Source: Candidatus Omnitrophota bacterium
GTDB taxonomy: Bacteria > Hinthialibacterota > Hinthialibacteria > Hinthialibacterales > Hinthialibacteraceae
Assembly: GCA_040755155.1 (NCBI GenBank)
Contig: JBFMBP010000096.1
Span: 1-38,636 of the forward strand
Length of the DNA stretch: 38,636 bases
Reading direction: 5' to 3'
Part shown: positions 8,183 through 16,336 of the stretch, in pieces
Layout: each line of letters opens with the position of its first letter
Numbering within the stretch: the stretch's first letter is position 1
Translations under genes and position numbers: made by a program
Notes under the pieces: generated by a model
What the model saw: only the letters and a program-made list of their open reading frames with translations
What the model was told of the DNA's origin: nothing
The model's database searches: none

Positions 8183-8713
8183 TCATCCGTGGATTTGCCG
8201 CGCCACCTCGGCGACGCGCTTTCCCAACCGCTTCGCCACTGCCAGGTCTTCGGCAGGAATCAGACTCGGCTGACGGCCCAGGACGCTCGTTCCTACGCCG
8301 TGGGAATAACCCAGCGTTTTGTTTTCGGGCAAACCCGGCGGCAGGCTGACCAACGTCATACCCAATTGAAACATCGTAACCAGCATGGCCAGCAGCGCAA
8401 ATTCCTGGTCTCCATGCAGAGAGCCGCTGCTAGTAAAAGCGGAGCCGACAACGCCGGGTATGCCGCCCTTCATCCACACGGAAGAGATCACGTCGTCCAT
8501 GAATGCTTTCATAGGCGCGCTGACGTTGCCCATATGAGTCGGCGATCCGAGGATCAAGCCTTGGCAGCCCGTTATATGCTCCGATCGTGCCTGCTGGCAG
8601 CGGATCAGCCGCGAGGAGCATCCCCCCGTCGATTCCACGCCTTCCGCCACAGCCTCGGCGATGCGTTCCGTATGCCCTTTTACGCTATGGTAAACGATAT
8701 GAATAGCCGTCAT
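8183..8713 (-). CDS. WrbA-like flavodoxin family NAD(P)H:quinone oxidoreductase
   Basis: The product (about 176 aa from the ATG at 8713) is a flavodoxin-fold protein. The N-terminus has the FMN phosphate loop after the first strand (IVYHSVKGHTERIAEAVAEGV). The second FMN-contacting loop reads LILGSPTHMGNVSAPMKAFMD, and the region near residue 90 (G-x-V-G-S-A-F-T-S-S-GS-x-HGDQE) matches the WrbA/NQO type. The C-terminus has G-x-x-x-G-T-S with A-K-x-LGKRVAE. Such enzymes reduce quinones by two electrons and limit oxidative damage. A frame-compatible ATG at 8740 adds nine residues; I prefer 8713 because ggaaag lies upstream and the family starts at that point. It stands alone on the minus strand. 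Confidence 0.85.
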   Translation of the reverse strand: MTAIHIVYHSVKGHTERIAEAVAEGVESTGGCSSRLIRCQQARSEHITGCQGLILGSPTHMGNVSAPMKAFMDDVISSVWMKGGIPGVVGSAFTSSGSLHGDQEFALLAMLVTMFQLGMTLVSLPPGLPENKTLGYSHGVGTSVLGRQPSLIPAEDLAVAKRLGKRVAEVARQIHG

Positions 8714-8740
8714 GGAGTTTTCTTTCCATAATATTCGCAT

Positions 8741-9058
8741 GAAAAAGATTTCGTTTTAAAGAAGAAAATTATAACGCCATCGCAAGCGTTGCGTTAGCGC
8801 CGCTCAATAGCGCGAGCGAAATGGCAAGAGTTCAGATCGACAAAAAAGCGGGAAGGCCCCCGCCTCCACAAGAAAGAAGTTAGACCAACTAGCCGTTTCG
8901 TTCAAGAGGAGAAGTGTAATGATATATAAGACTTAGGATCTAGCGCCGCAAGGCATGGGGGTTCGAGTCCCCCTCCTCGCATGTTTCCCCTGCATTTCCT
9001 AATTTTGGCGATATCATCTTCATGGCCGTTATTTCCCCCAAAAGATAAAAAGGTCCTC
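8741..9058. other. Intergenic region with tRNA fragment
   Basis: No ORF of note. It holds the tRNA-Leu 3' fragment at 8929-8981 and, at its right edge, the promoter of the Rrf2 gene. Confidence 0.6.
8929..8981 (+). pseudogene. tRNA-Leu(UAG) 3' fragment
   Basis: The 53 bases carry the right side of an anticodon arm with a TAG anticodon (agacttaggatctag). A Leu-type variable arm follows (cgccgcaaggca), then a perfect T arm (gggggttcgagtccccc) and an acceptor 3' strand ending cctcgca. The 5' acceptor strand and a proper D arm are missing: the upstream bases show only scattered resemblance. It is therefore a truncated or degenerated tRNA, not a functional gene. A 3' tRNA piece like this is what integration and excision of a tRNA-targeting element leaves behind. 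Confidence 0.7.
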
Positions 9059-9086
9059 TTGACAGTTTCGGAATAAATAATATAAT
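9059..9086 (+). promoter_or_regulatory. Consensus sigma-70 promoter of the Rrf2 gene
   Basis: TTGACA (9059-9064), 16 bases, TATAAT (9081-9086). Both hexamers are perfect consensus. Transcription would start near 9093, about 24 bases before the ATG. This implies strong, housekeeping-sigma expression of the regulator. Confidence 0.8.
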
Positions 9087-9116
9087 GACATGCGATTAGA
9101 TATTTTAAGGAGCGCG

Positions 9117-9539
9117 ATGTTATCCAAAACGGGAATCCATGCCATACGCGCCATGATGTCACTCGCCGAGCTGCCCGATGGCGTTTACGCCGGGGCCGGC
9201 TCCATCGCCGATGTCATTCACGCCCCGCGCAATTATTTGGGAAAGTTATTGCAGACGCTCTCCCGCGTTGGATTGGTCGAATCGCAAAAAGGATTGGGCG
9301 GGGGCTTTCGGCTGGCGATGGATCCTCGAAAGATCACCCTCTTGGATATCGTCGATCCGATCGAACATATCGGACGGCTGTCCGGTTGCTTCTTGGGCGG
9401 CAGTACTTGTTCGGAAAACAAACCCTGCGCCATACATCAGCGCTGGGGAAAAGTCCGCGATCAGTATATTCAATTATTGAAAGAAACGACGATAGCCGAT
9501 TTGATTCAGGACGGAAAATCGATCCCGGAATCGGGATGA
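9117..9539 (+). CDS. Rrf2 family Fe-S transcriptional regulator (NsrR/IscR type)
   Basis: The ATG at 9117 is chosen over 9090 because ttaaggag lies just upstream and the product then begins like the family. The 140-aa protein has an Rrf2 winged helix: a start helix (MLSKTGIHAIRAMMSLAE), recognition region near residues 28-52 (SIADVIHAPRNYLGKLLQTLSRVGLV), and a wing with KGLGGGFRLA (residues 58-67). Cys91, Cys98, Cys104 and His107 line up with the [2Fe-2S]-ligand region of IscR and NsrR (C-x6-C-x5-C-x2-H). It therefore probably senses NO, iron-sulfur status or redox. It lies directly upstream of a hemerythrin and an NO reductase, which favours an NsrR-like NO-sensing repressor of that cluster. 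Confidence 0.88.
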   Translation: MLSKTGIHAIRAMMSLAELPDGVYAGAGSIADVIHAPRNYLGKLLQTLSRVGLVESQKGLGGGFRLAMDPRKITLLDIVDPIEHIGRLSGCFLGGSTCSENKPCAIHQRWGKVRDQYIQLLKETTIADLIQDGKSIPESG

Positions 9540-9549
9540 TTTTTTTTCA

Positions 9550-9578
9550 TTTCAATTAGGATAATACTATGCTATTAT
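9550..9578 (+). promoter_or_regulatory. Candidate promoter of the hemerythrin-NO reductase operon
   Basis: TTTCAA (9550-9555), 17 bases, TATTAT (9573-9578). The -10 box and spacer are covered by the inverted repeat at 9558-9581, so a bound repressor would block polymerase. Confidence 0.55.
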
Positions 9579-9581
9579 CCT
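9558..9581. promoter_or_regulatory. Operator candidate: perfect 9-bp inverted repeat
   Basis: AGGATAATA, six bases, TATTATCCT: a perfect 9+9 dyad 26 bases before the hemerythrin ATG and overlapping its promoter. Its position just after the Rrf2-type regulator gene makes it the likely binding site for that protein. The regulator's own promoter shows no copy, so autoregulation is not evident. Confidence 0.65.
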
Positions 9582-9606
9582 TATACAACGCAAGAGGAGA
9601 AGCGTC

Positions 9607-10215
9607 ATGAAACCTACGGAGATATTGAAAAACGAACACCGCGTCATCGAGCAAGTTTTGAATAGCTTGCAGGCCATTGTGGAGGAGAGTGCGGCGAAAG
9701 GCCGATTGGAGGAAGAATCCGCCCGTCTGGCCGTCGATTTCTTCCGAAATTTCGCCGACCGTTGCCACCACGGCAAGGAAGAAGTTCATCTTTTCCCCTG
9801 GATGGAGGCGAAAGGCTTCGAACGGAACAACGGCCCGACGGGAGTAATGTTAAGAGAGCATGAAATCGGACGAGCGCATGTACGCGGCATGGAAGAAGCC
9901 ATCGCGGCGGCGGCGCAAGGCGGCGGCGAAGCGCTGATGAGTTTTGCGAATCATGCGAACGGCTATATCGAGATGCTGCGCGAGCACATCCAAAAGGAAG
10001 ACCATTGCCTCTTCTCTATGGCGAACCAAATCATGAGCGAGGAAGACGAACGCCAATTGATGGCGCTCTTCGAGCATGTGGAAGAGGAAGAAATGGAAGC
10101 GGGAACTCATGAAAAATATCTGCGCGTCGCGCAAATGCTCGCCGAGCGTTATCAGGTTCCGCCAGCGGAAGTGGATTTATCAGCCTTAACCTGCGGCTGC
10201 CATCATACTCATTAA
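9607..10215 (+). CDS. Hemerythrin HHE domain protein (RIC/YtfE-like)
   Basis: This 202-aa soluble protein is a four-helix hemerythrin. Candidate di-iron ligands are His11 (NEHRVI), His54/His55 and Glu58 (RCHHGKEE), His85 (LREHE), and His127 with Glu131/Asp132 (REHIQKED). That spacing fits the HHE family. A Cys/His tail (CGCHHTH) could bind an extra metal. The preceding Rrf2 regulator and following NO reductase suggest a role like RIC/YtfE proteins, which repair iron-sulfur centres damaged by NO or deliver iron. It lacks the N-terminal ScdA domain of classical RIC. The ribosome binding site is aagaggag. It precedes norB by 19 bases and is almost certainly co-transcribed with it. Confidence 0.85.
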   Translation: MKPTEILKNEHRVIEQVLNSLQAIVEESAAKGRLEEESARLAVDFFRNFADRCHHGKEEVHLFPWMEAKGFERNNGPTGVMLREHEIGRAHVRGMEEAIAAAAQGGGEALMSFANHANGYIEMLREHIQKEDHCLFSMANQIMSEEDERQLMALFEHVEEEEMEAGTHEKYLRVAQMLAERYQVPPAEVDLSALTCGCHHTH

Positions 10216-10234
10216 ACGATCGGGAGGAAAAAAC

Positions 10235-12535
10235 ATGATATCGAATGGACTCAAAGGATTCTTCGTATTTTCTCTATTTGGTGCGATTCTCATCACGCTC
10301 GTTGGCGGATGGTATACATGGGAAGCGGCGCCGCCTTATCCGGCGGTGGCTGTGGGGCCGGACGGAGCGGCGTTATTTGCGCAGGACGACGTTCTCCAGG
10401 GTCAGCATGTATGGCAAAAGTATGGCTTGATGGATAACGGTTCGGTCTGGGGGCATGGAACCTATCGCGGCAACGATTATTCGGCGACGACGCTTCATCT
10501 CGCCGGCGTTTTCATGCGCGATTTCTATGCGCAAAAAGAATATAGCAAGCCTTATGGAGAACTCGCTCCCGAACAGAAATCCGTTTTGGATGAACGAGTG
10601 ATTCGGGAAATCAAGGAAAATCGCCTGGATTCCCAATCCCTGAAATTGTCGTTGACCGAAGCGCAAACCTATGCGTTGGAGCATATCCGCGCCCATTGGG
10701 ATCGCGTCTTTTCTTTGGGGGACAAGCCTGCGGCTGTCAGCGTCGGCGTTATCAATACTCCGGAAGAGCGCCGGCATCTCGCCGATTTCTTTTATTGGAC
10801 CGCATGGGCGGCGGGAACGCTGCGGCCGGGCAAGGCGTTGACGTATACCAACAATTGGCCTCCGGATCGGAGCGTGGGCAACGACATCGCCGTTGAAGCG
10901 GTGGTTTGGTCGATCGTCTCTTTATTGGGCTTGATGTTGGCGATCGGCGCCGCCTTGGCCGCCTATTTCAAATTCAATTTCGATAAAGACCTGGACGGCC
11001 TGGAACTCGATCAACGGGTGGGCGAGAAGCTGATCGGTCTGCCGATTTCCTCCAGCCAGCGCAAAACGGCGAAATATTTTCTCGTCGTAGTTCTTCTCTT
11101 CTTCTTGCAATTGATGCAGGGCGGTTTGATGGCGCATTACACGGTCCATCCCGGCGAGTTTTATGGGATCAAACTTATTTCGGACTTTTTCCCTTACAAT
11201 TGGCCTAAGAGTTGGCATCTGCAATTGGCGATATTCTGGATCGCCACGGCTTGGGTGGGCGCGGCGCTCTACTTGGCGCCCATCGCGGGAAGAAAAGAAC
11301 CGAAAGCCCAAGGATTGTTAGTGGATATCCTTTTTGGAGCCGTGGTATTCGTCGCCGTCGGCGCACTGGTGGGAACGGCTATGGGCGTCAAAGGACTAGG
11401 AGGCGCGGCGTGGTTTTGGCTCGCCCATCAAGGTTGGGAATTTCTCGAATTGGGCCGGTTGTGGCAGATTCTGCTTTTCGTGGGCCTCATTATCTGGTTG
11501 GTATTGGTTGCCCGCGCCGTCCAGCCCAATTTTGGACGCGGGCAAGATAAATGGGGGACTGTCCCTTTTTATACTTACTCCGCCTTCGCCATCGTTTCCT
11601 TCTTCGCTTTCGGCTTGTTCTATACGCCCAACACGAATTTAACCGTAGCCGACTTTTGGCGCTGGTGGGTGGTGCATACTTGGGTGGAAGGCATCTTCGA
11701 ATTCTTCGCCGCCGCCGCTATGGCTTACGTGGTAACGACGCTGGGCCTGGCGCCGAAGCGCAAAGCGCTGCGCGCCGCTTATTTTACGGCCAGTTTGGCG
11801 CTGTTCAGCGGCATCATCGGCGTAGGCCATCATTACTATTGGTTCGGCGATCCCGATCTTTGGCTGGCGCTGGGCGGCGTTATCTCCACCATGGAGCCTG
11901 TGCCGATCCTGCTATTGCTGCTCAAAGTGATTCTGGATTCTCGCCATTCGCCGGTTACGAACAAATCGTTTCCCTACCGCTGGCCGATGCTCTTTATGGG
12001 CGCTTCCGCCTTGTGGGCTTTTCTGGGTGCGGGCGTCTTTGGATTCATCATTACGACGCCGATCATCAATTATTACGAACACTCCACCTATCTCACCATG
12101 AACCACGGCCATACCGCCCTCTTTGGGACTTACGGCATGTTGGCGATCGGATTGATGCTCTTTGCGCTGCGTGGTTTGGTCAAGCCGGAAAAATGGAACG
12201 ATTCGCTGCTGCAGGGCGCGTTCATCGGTATGAACGGCGGCCTGTTCCTGATGGCGATCTTCACGCTGGCGCCGGTGGGCTTCCTGCAGACGTGGGACTC
12301 GTTTACGAATGGATTATGGCATGCGCGCAGTCCTGAATTTTACAACTTGCCTCTCATCCAATTTATTGGACAATGGCGCATGATTCCCGATTTCATCATT
12401 ATCGGCGGCGCAGCCTGCCTTTTGATTTTCGTCATACAAGCCTTTCGGAACTTGAAACCGGTAGGCATTCAGGAAGAAGAAGTCATCCTTATTCCCAGCG
12501 CGGAAATCAATCCCCACGCGGCGTCTAACCCATAA
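10235..12535 (+). CDS. norB: Quinol-dependent nitric oxide reductase (qNOR)
   Basis: The 766-aa protein reduces two NO to N2O in the cytoplasmic membrane, using quinol as electron donor. The N-terminus has a membrane anchor (about 8-30). A soluble cytochrome-c-like domain without a CxxCH haem motif follows (about 35-215, with GLMDNGSVWGHGTYRG and DYSATTLHL). This layout marks the single-subunit quinol form. The catalytic subunit follows with about 13 helices. It contains the FeB region HTWVEGIFEFFAAAAMAYV, the His pair in VGHHYYWFG, and the haem-ligand segment MNHGHTALFGTYG. A gggaggaaaa ribosome binding site precedes the ATG. It is the last gene of the cluster and is closed by a strong terminator. 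Its position after an NO-responsive-type regulator and hemerythrin points to detoxification rather than full denitrification; no other denitrification genes are present in the window. Confidence 0.93.
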   Translation: MISNGLKGFFVFSLFGAILITLVGGWYTWEAAPPYPAVAVGPDGAALFAQDDVLQGQHVWQKYGLMDNGSVWGHGTYRGNDYSATTLHLAGVFMRDFYAQKEYSKPYGELAPEQKSVLDERVIREIKENRLDSQSLKLSLTEAQTYALEHIRAHWDRVFSLGDKPAAVSVGVINTPEERRHLADFFYWTAWAAGTLRPGKALTYTNNWPPDRSVGNDIAVEAVVWSIVSLLGLMLAIGAALAAYFKFNFDKDLDGLELDQRVGEKLIGLPISSSQRKTAKYFLVVVLLFFLQLMQGGLMAHYTVHPGEFYGIKLISDFFPYNWPKSWHLQLAIFWIATAWVGAALYLAPIAGRKEPKAQGLLVDILFGAVVFVAVGALVGTAMGVKGLGGAAWFWLAHQGWEFLELGRLWQILLFVGLIIWLVLVARAVQPNFGRGQDKWGTVPFYTYSAFAIVSFFAFGLFYTPNTNLTVADFWRWWVVHTWVEGIFEFFAAAAMAYVVTTLGLAPKRKALRAAYFTASLALFSGIIGVGHHYYWFGDPDLWLALGGVISTMEPVPILLLLLKVILDSRHSPVTNKSFPYRWPMLFMGASALWAFLGAGVFGFIITTPIINYYEHSTYLTMNHGHTALFGTYGMLAIGLMLFALRGLVKPEKWNDSLLQGAFIGMNGGLFLMAIFTLAPVGFLQTWDSFTNGLWHARSPEFYNLPLIQFIGQWRMIPDFIIIGGAACLLIFVIQAFRNLKPVGIQEEEVILIPSAEINPHAASNP

Positions 12536-12571
12536 CAATCATCCCTCCCTCCATTATTCCCCCCCCTTTCG

Positions 12572-12598
12572 CGGCGGAATTTCTCCGCCGTTTTTTTT
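12572..12598 (+). terminator. Rho-independent terminator of the NO cluster
   Basis: cggcgga (12572-12578) pairs perfectly with tccgccg (12584-12590) over a 5-base loop, followed by eight T. It closes the hemerythrin-norB transcript. Confidence 0.9.
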
Positions 12599-12656
12599 GT
12601 CCAAAATGGAGAATGCAATTTCCAAGGATGAAGCATGATTTATCGCTCTGCATAAG

Positions 12657-13808
12657 TCATTCATTCTCTCTTGGAATCCAATTCTTCTCTTCCAAAACAT
12701 CCAGCAGCCTTTCGGCGTAGAGCGCGTTTCCTTCGGCGTAGGTGTGGATTTCGTCGTAAAACAGATCCAAGCGGTCGCGTAAAAATGGGCGTAAGTTGAT
12801 GAATGAACAATCGGGATCATCTAAGGGCTTTTCCTTTATTTCGGCCTCGACCCGATCGTAAAATTCGGTAAAGACGCCTCCTTCTTTCGGCAGCGGCTGC
12901 AAGGCGAATAGCCCTTTGATTCCCTTGCCTTTCAGGACGATTTTCATTTTGTTCCAATTTTCCGCCAGCAATCCGGCGGCGGAAGCGGCGCTGGCGCGTT
13001 CTACGGTTTCATCGGAAGGGCGGGACATTCTCCGCGCCGTCAGGGCTTGGCTGTAGGACCAATTGGGATTGATGCGCCGCAGGAAATGCGAACCGTAGAG
13101 CAGATGCGACGGCAAGGAAAACTCGCGCATTCCCTTGAGAATCGCCGTCGTCTGATACCAGGCCGCTTCCATCGTTTTGAAGCCGTAGGGGTATCCCAGC
13201 CGTTCGTCCTGGCCGGAAAATGGAATCAGGCAATCGTTGTATCCATCCAAAACGATGACGATATCGGGGTCGAAGTCGACGATTTGCGTTACTAATAGAA
13301 TCAGTTCTTGAGTGCTGATGTACGCCGTCATGCCTGCGTTGACGGCTTGCGCGTTCATCCCCTTGCCTTGAAATTTCTTTTTGAGCAAATCCTCCAAGTA
13401 TCCCGAAATCGTGGTTTCGTTGGAGGAGCCGTTAAAGACGACCGAGCCGCCGAGCAAAAAAATTCGCAGCGTATTTTCCGGTTTCTTTTTTGTGAGATCG
13501 CCGTAACGAAAGCGATATTGGTTGATCCGCGCTTCTCCCGGCGCAGAGGTTCCATCCGGCTGGGGGCAGGAGAGTTTCATCGCCGTATTCGGTTCGGCTT
13601 GCAACAGCAGGTAAGGCGCTAATTCCCGCTTGTCCTGATGCTCTTCGGGCGCGTTTAAAGCGGGGGAGCGGCGATCCAGCCAATAGGCGGCGCCTTCGGC
13701 GGCGGCGAAGAGGCAAACCAATAGTCCCAACATCGTGCATCCCAAAAGAAATGCAAAGAATATCGCTTTTCCCCATTTTTTAAATGCGGCGTATGTCAAT
13801 GACGGCAT
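12657..13808 (-). CDS. Membrane-anchored SGNH/GDSL-type hydrolase
   Basis: The ATG at 13808 is preferred to 13826 because gggagg lies five bases upstream. The product (383 aa) has one N-terminal membrane helix (about 15-45) and an extracytoplasmic domain. The domain shows an SGNH-like layout: block I IFLLGGSVVFNG (catalytic Ser in GGS), an oxyanion Gly in VNAGMTAY, block III DGYND (Asn), and block V DEIHTYAEGN (Asp and His). The first motif is GGS rather than GDS, as in the alginate O-acetyltransferase-like and related families. It is probably an esterase or deacylase acting on a polysaccharide or lipid outside the cell. It is a lone minus-strand gene whose end faces the norB terminator. Confidence 0.75.
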   Translation of the reverse strand: MPSLTYAAFKKWGKAIFFAFLLGCTMLGLLVCLFAAAEGAAYWLDRRSPALNAPEEHQDKRELAPYLLLQAEPNTAMKLSCPQPDGTSAPGEARINQYRFRYGDLTKKKPENTLRIFLLGGSVVFNGSSNETTISGYLEDLLKKKFQGKGMNAQAVNAGMTAYISTQELILLVTQIVDFDPDIVIVLDGYNDCLIPFSGQDERLGYPYGFKTMEAAWYQTTAILKGMREFSLPSHLLYGSHFLRRINPNWSYSQALTARRMSRPSDETVERASAASAAGLLAENWNKMKIVLKGKGIKGLFALQPLPKEGGVFTEFYDRVEAEIKEKPLDDPDCSFINLRPFLRDRLDLFYDEIHTYAEGNALYAERLLDVLEEKNWIPRENE

Positions 13809-14001
13809 GACAGCCTCCCATCGCAATCGGTCTTGCGCCCTGTCGGCGGCTTGCGTCTCTGCTTCAGGGCATTATTGATATATCATTAAAGAGCCGTTTT
13901 GGGTATAAGAAAATATTGGCGGGAAAAGAATCCATTCGGCTTGCGTATTCTTTCACGATTTGTACGCTTCTTCATCGTCGATCGATCGAGAAGCATAATT
14001 G

Positions 14002-14017
14002 TTAACTCATGTTACGC
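14002..14017. repeat. Solo terminal motif TTAACTCATGTTACGC
   Basis: Identical to the terminal inverted repeat of element B copies at 37715-37729, but here alone, 38 bases left of repeat A copy 2. No matching right-hand copy was found nearby. Confidence 0.6.
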
Positions 14018-14054
14018 GGGACGGGAATTAAAGGAATCTCTTACATTCGTCGTT

Positions 14055-14226
14055 TGAATCACGAAAACACGAAATGAAAAAGAAAAACGCGAAAAAAACA
14101 AAAAAAATTGCATAAGGGATAATGTTATAGAAGAATTTCTTCGTGGAATCCAAAATCATCCATGAAATCCACGATTCGAAAATTTCGTGGGATTCGAGCC
14201 TTTTCCTGATTTCGCGATTCAAAAAC
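14055..14226. repeat. Long palindromic repeat A, copy 2
   Basis: Bounded by tgaatcacgaaaacacgaaa and ttcgcgattcaaaaac. It shares the blocks cgtttgaatcacgaaa and cgaaatgaaaaagaaaa with copy 3 and ttcgtggaatccaaaa with copy 1. The middle differs between copies. Confidence 0.8.
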
Positions 14227-14366
14227 GCAACAAAAAAAGAGTCTCAACGCTTAGCTTGAATGGTTCTTTTATTTTTGTGGAATACTAAATCTTAAAGCGA
14301 TAGAACGCTGACTGTGTAGCAGTGGTAAATTACTCGTAAGCGAAAAAATCTTCACCTGGAAAGAAT

Positions 14367-15704
14367 ATGCAGGAAAAGAAATCCGCCGTCGTCATTGTAG
14401 GACGTCCCAACGTGGGGAAATCCACCCTCTTCAACCGCATCATCGGCAAGCGCGACGCCATCGTCGACGATCAGCCGGGCGTGACGCGCGACAGCAAATT
14501 CCGCAAAGCCGACTGGAATGGGAAATTCTTCTGGGTGGCGGATACCGGCGGCTTTTTCGGGCCGGAAGACGATCCTCTGACGCCCGCCGTGCAGCAGCGG
14601 ATCGAATTGACGGCGCGGGATGCGGCGGTTTTGGTCTTCGTATTAGATGGCCAAACAGGACCCACTCCAGTGGATCGCGACGTTATTGATTTATTGCGCC
14701 GTATGAAAATTCCCATTATCGCCGTTGTAAACAAAGTCGATTCTTTTAGCGCCATCCACGAAAAACTGGCGGAATATTACGAACTGGGCGTCGATAAACT
14801 ATACCCCATTTCCGCGCTCCAAGGGTTGGGCATCGGCGACCTGCTTGACGTTGTCGTTTCTTATCTTCCCGAATCGCTTCCCGATGAAGAAAATCCGCCC
14901 CGCCTGCCGGGCATCGCGCTCTTGGGACGCCCCAATGTCGGCAAATCCACGCTGCTCAATTCGCTCTGCGGCTCCGAGCGCTCCATCGTATCCCCCATTC
15001 CCGGCACTACGCGCGATCCCGTGGATACGGAAGTGGAGGTGGAGGGGAAGCGCTACCTGCTCATCGATACGGCGGGCATTCGCCGCAAAGGCAAGATGAG
15101 CCAGGGATTGGACCGTTATTCACTCCAACGGGCGGAAGAAGCCTTGGAACGCTGCGATATCGCCCTCTTGATGATCGACGCCATCGAGGGGCTGACGGAA
15201 AGCGACGCCAAAGTATTCGGCATGGCGCAAAAATCCGGCAAGGCGGCTATCGTTCTCGTCAACAAGTGGGACGCGGTGGAGAAAGACGAATCGTCCGCCG
15301 GGACCTTCGCCAAGGAGATACGGGATCAGGTTCCTTTTCTCCATTATGCTCCCATTGAGTTCATTTCCGCCCTGACCAAGCAGCGGATTCACCGCATTTT
15401 TCCGCATGTCGCGCGCATATTGGAAAATTATTCGCTGCGCGTTCCGACGGCGCAGTTGAACGAACTTTTGGAGCAGATTCTCCAGCGCCATCCGCCGCCC
15501 ATTCATAAAGGCCGGGCGCCGCGCATCTATTATTGGACGCAGGCGGGAACCGCCCCGCCGACGTTCGTCGCCTTTACCAACGATCCCAAGGCGATTCATT
15601 TTTCCTACGAGCGCTACCTCGTCAACCGCCTTTATGAAACGTTTGGCTTCGAGGGGACGCCGTTGCGACTCTATTGGAAGAAACGGGGGAAGACGAAAGA
15701 ATGA
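14367..15704 (+). CDS. der: Ribosome-associated GTPase Der (EngA)
   Basis: The 445-aa protein has two tandem GTPase domains and a C-terminal KH-like domain, the diagnostic layout of Der, which acts in 50S subunit assembly. The first domain shows GRPNVGKST (G1, about 12-20), the DxxG motif in DTGG, and NKVD. The second repeats GRPNVGKST (about 187-195), with DTAG and NKWD. The KH-like tail (about 350-440) ends with FVAFTNDPKAIHFSY and Y-x-E-x-FGFEGTPLRLYWKKR, typical of Der. Length is normal. It overlaps plsY by ATGA and begins a three-gene operon with plsY and hisA. The site upstream of the ATG is a modest ggaaag. Confidence 0.97.
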   Translation: MQEKKSAVVIVGRPNVGKSTLFNRIIGKRDAIVDDQPGVTRDSKFRKADWNGKFFWVADTGGFFGPEDDPLTPAVQQRIELTARDAAVLVFVLDGQTGPTPVDRDVIDLLRRMKIPIIAVVNKVDSFSAIHEKLAEYYELGVDKLYPISALQGLGIGDLLDVVVSYLPESLPDEENPPRLPGIALLGRPNVGKSTLLNSLCGSERSIVSPIPGTTRDPVDTEVEVEGKRYLLIDTAGIRRKGKMSQGLDRYSLQRAEEALERCDIALLMIDAIEGLTESDAKVFGMAQKSGKAAIVLVNKWDAVEKDESSAGTFAKEIRDQVPFLHYAPIEFISALTKQRIHRIFPHVARILENYSLRVPTAQLNELLEQILQRHPPPIHKGRAPRIYYWTQAGTAPPTFVAFTNDPKAIHFSYERYLVNRLYETFGFEGTPLRLYWKKRGKTKE

Positions 15705-16336
15705 TTTCCACGGTTCTTTGCTTGTTCGCCGCTTATCTTCTCGGTTCGATTCCTTCCGCTTATTATGCCGGGAAATGGGTAAAAGGAATCGACCTGCGCC
15801 AAATGGGCAGCGGCAATCTGGGTTTTACCAACGCCTGGCGCGAGTTGGGCGCGAAATGGAGTTTGCCGGTGTTGGCGTTCGATTTGTTGAAAGGCGTTCC
15901 AGGAATAATTATGGCTCGGTCGATTCAGCCCGATAATGAATATTTGGCTATTGCGGCGGGATTGGTTTCCATCCTTGGCCATAATTGGACGATCTTCCTC
16001 GGTTTCCGCGGCGGGGGAAAAGGCGTGGCCGTCTCTGCGGGCGTCTTCTTCGCCCTGACGCCATATTGTTTCCTCATCGCCCTGGCTGCTTTTCTCGCAA
16101 CCCTGCTCTCGACGCGCTTCATGTCGTTAGCGTCGATCGCCGGAGCGGCGGCGTTGGCTTTTACCGGCGCGCTTTTCCGCTGGCTTCATTTTGCCTCGGC
16201 GCCATCGTTGGAAACGTTTATATTCATCCTCATCGCCGCTTTTTTAGTGATTATCCGGCACCGTTCCAACCTGTCGCGCATCTGGAGTGGCGAAGAACGG
16301 AAATTTCAATTTCATAAAAAGGAAGCCCAATCGTAA
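15701..16336 (+). CDS. plsY: Glycerol-3-phosphate acyltransferase PlsY
   Basis: The ATG at 15701 overlaps the der stop (ATGA), so it is preferred over 15674, which would add an N-terminal tail from inside der. The product (211 aa) is an inner-membrane enzyme that transfers acyl groups from acyl-phosphate to glycerol-3-phosphate in phospholipid synthesis. Family marks are LLGSIPSAYYAGKW near the N-terminus with the following GIDLRQMGSGNLGFTNAWR (the acyl-phosphate/G3P loop), the middle HNWTIFLGFRGGGKGVA, and the closing IRHRSNLSRIWSGEE. It should have five to seven helices. It overlaps hisA by TAATG. Confidence 0.95.
   Translation: MISTVLCLFAAYLLGSIPSAYYAGKWVKGIDLRQMGSGNLGFTNAWRELGAKWSLPVLAFDLLKGVPGIIMARSIQPDNEYLAIAAGLVSILGHNWTIFLGFRGGGKGVAVSAGVFFALTPYCFLIALAAFLATLLSTRFMSLASIAGAAALAFTGALFRWLHFASAPSLETFIFILIAAFLVIIRHRSNLSRIWSGEERKFQFHKKEAQS

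Larger units (their letters stand above)
13809..14366. other. Repeat-bearing intergenic region
   Basis: No supported gene. It holds a solo 16-base terminal motif at 14002-14017 and palindromic repeat A copy 2 at 14055-14226; the remainder is AT-rich and must include divergent promoters for the SGNH hydrolase and der. Confidence 0.6.

Noticed and set aside
8900-8981. Complete tRNA gene
   Set aside because: Only the 3' half folds properly; no D arm or matching 5' acceptor strand (gcgagg) is present.
11551-12336. Long plus-strand frame of 261 codons inside norB
   Set aside because: It lies in another frame of the well-supported NO reductase gene, is Arg/Gly-rich in the way GC-rich shadow frames are, and has no recognisable domain.
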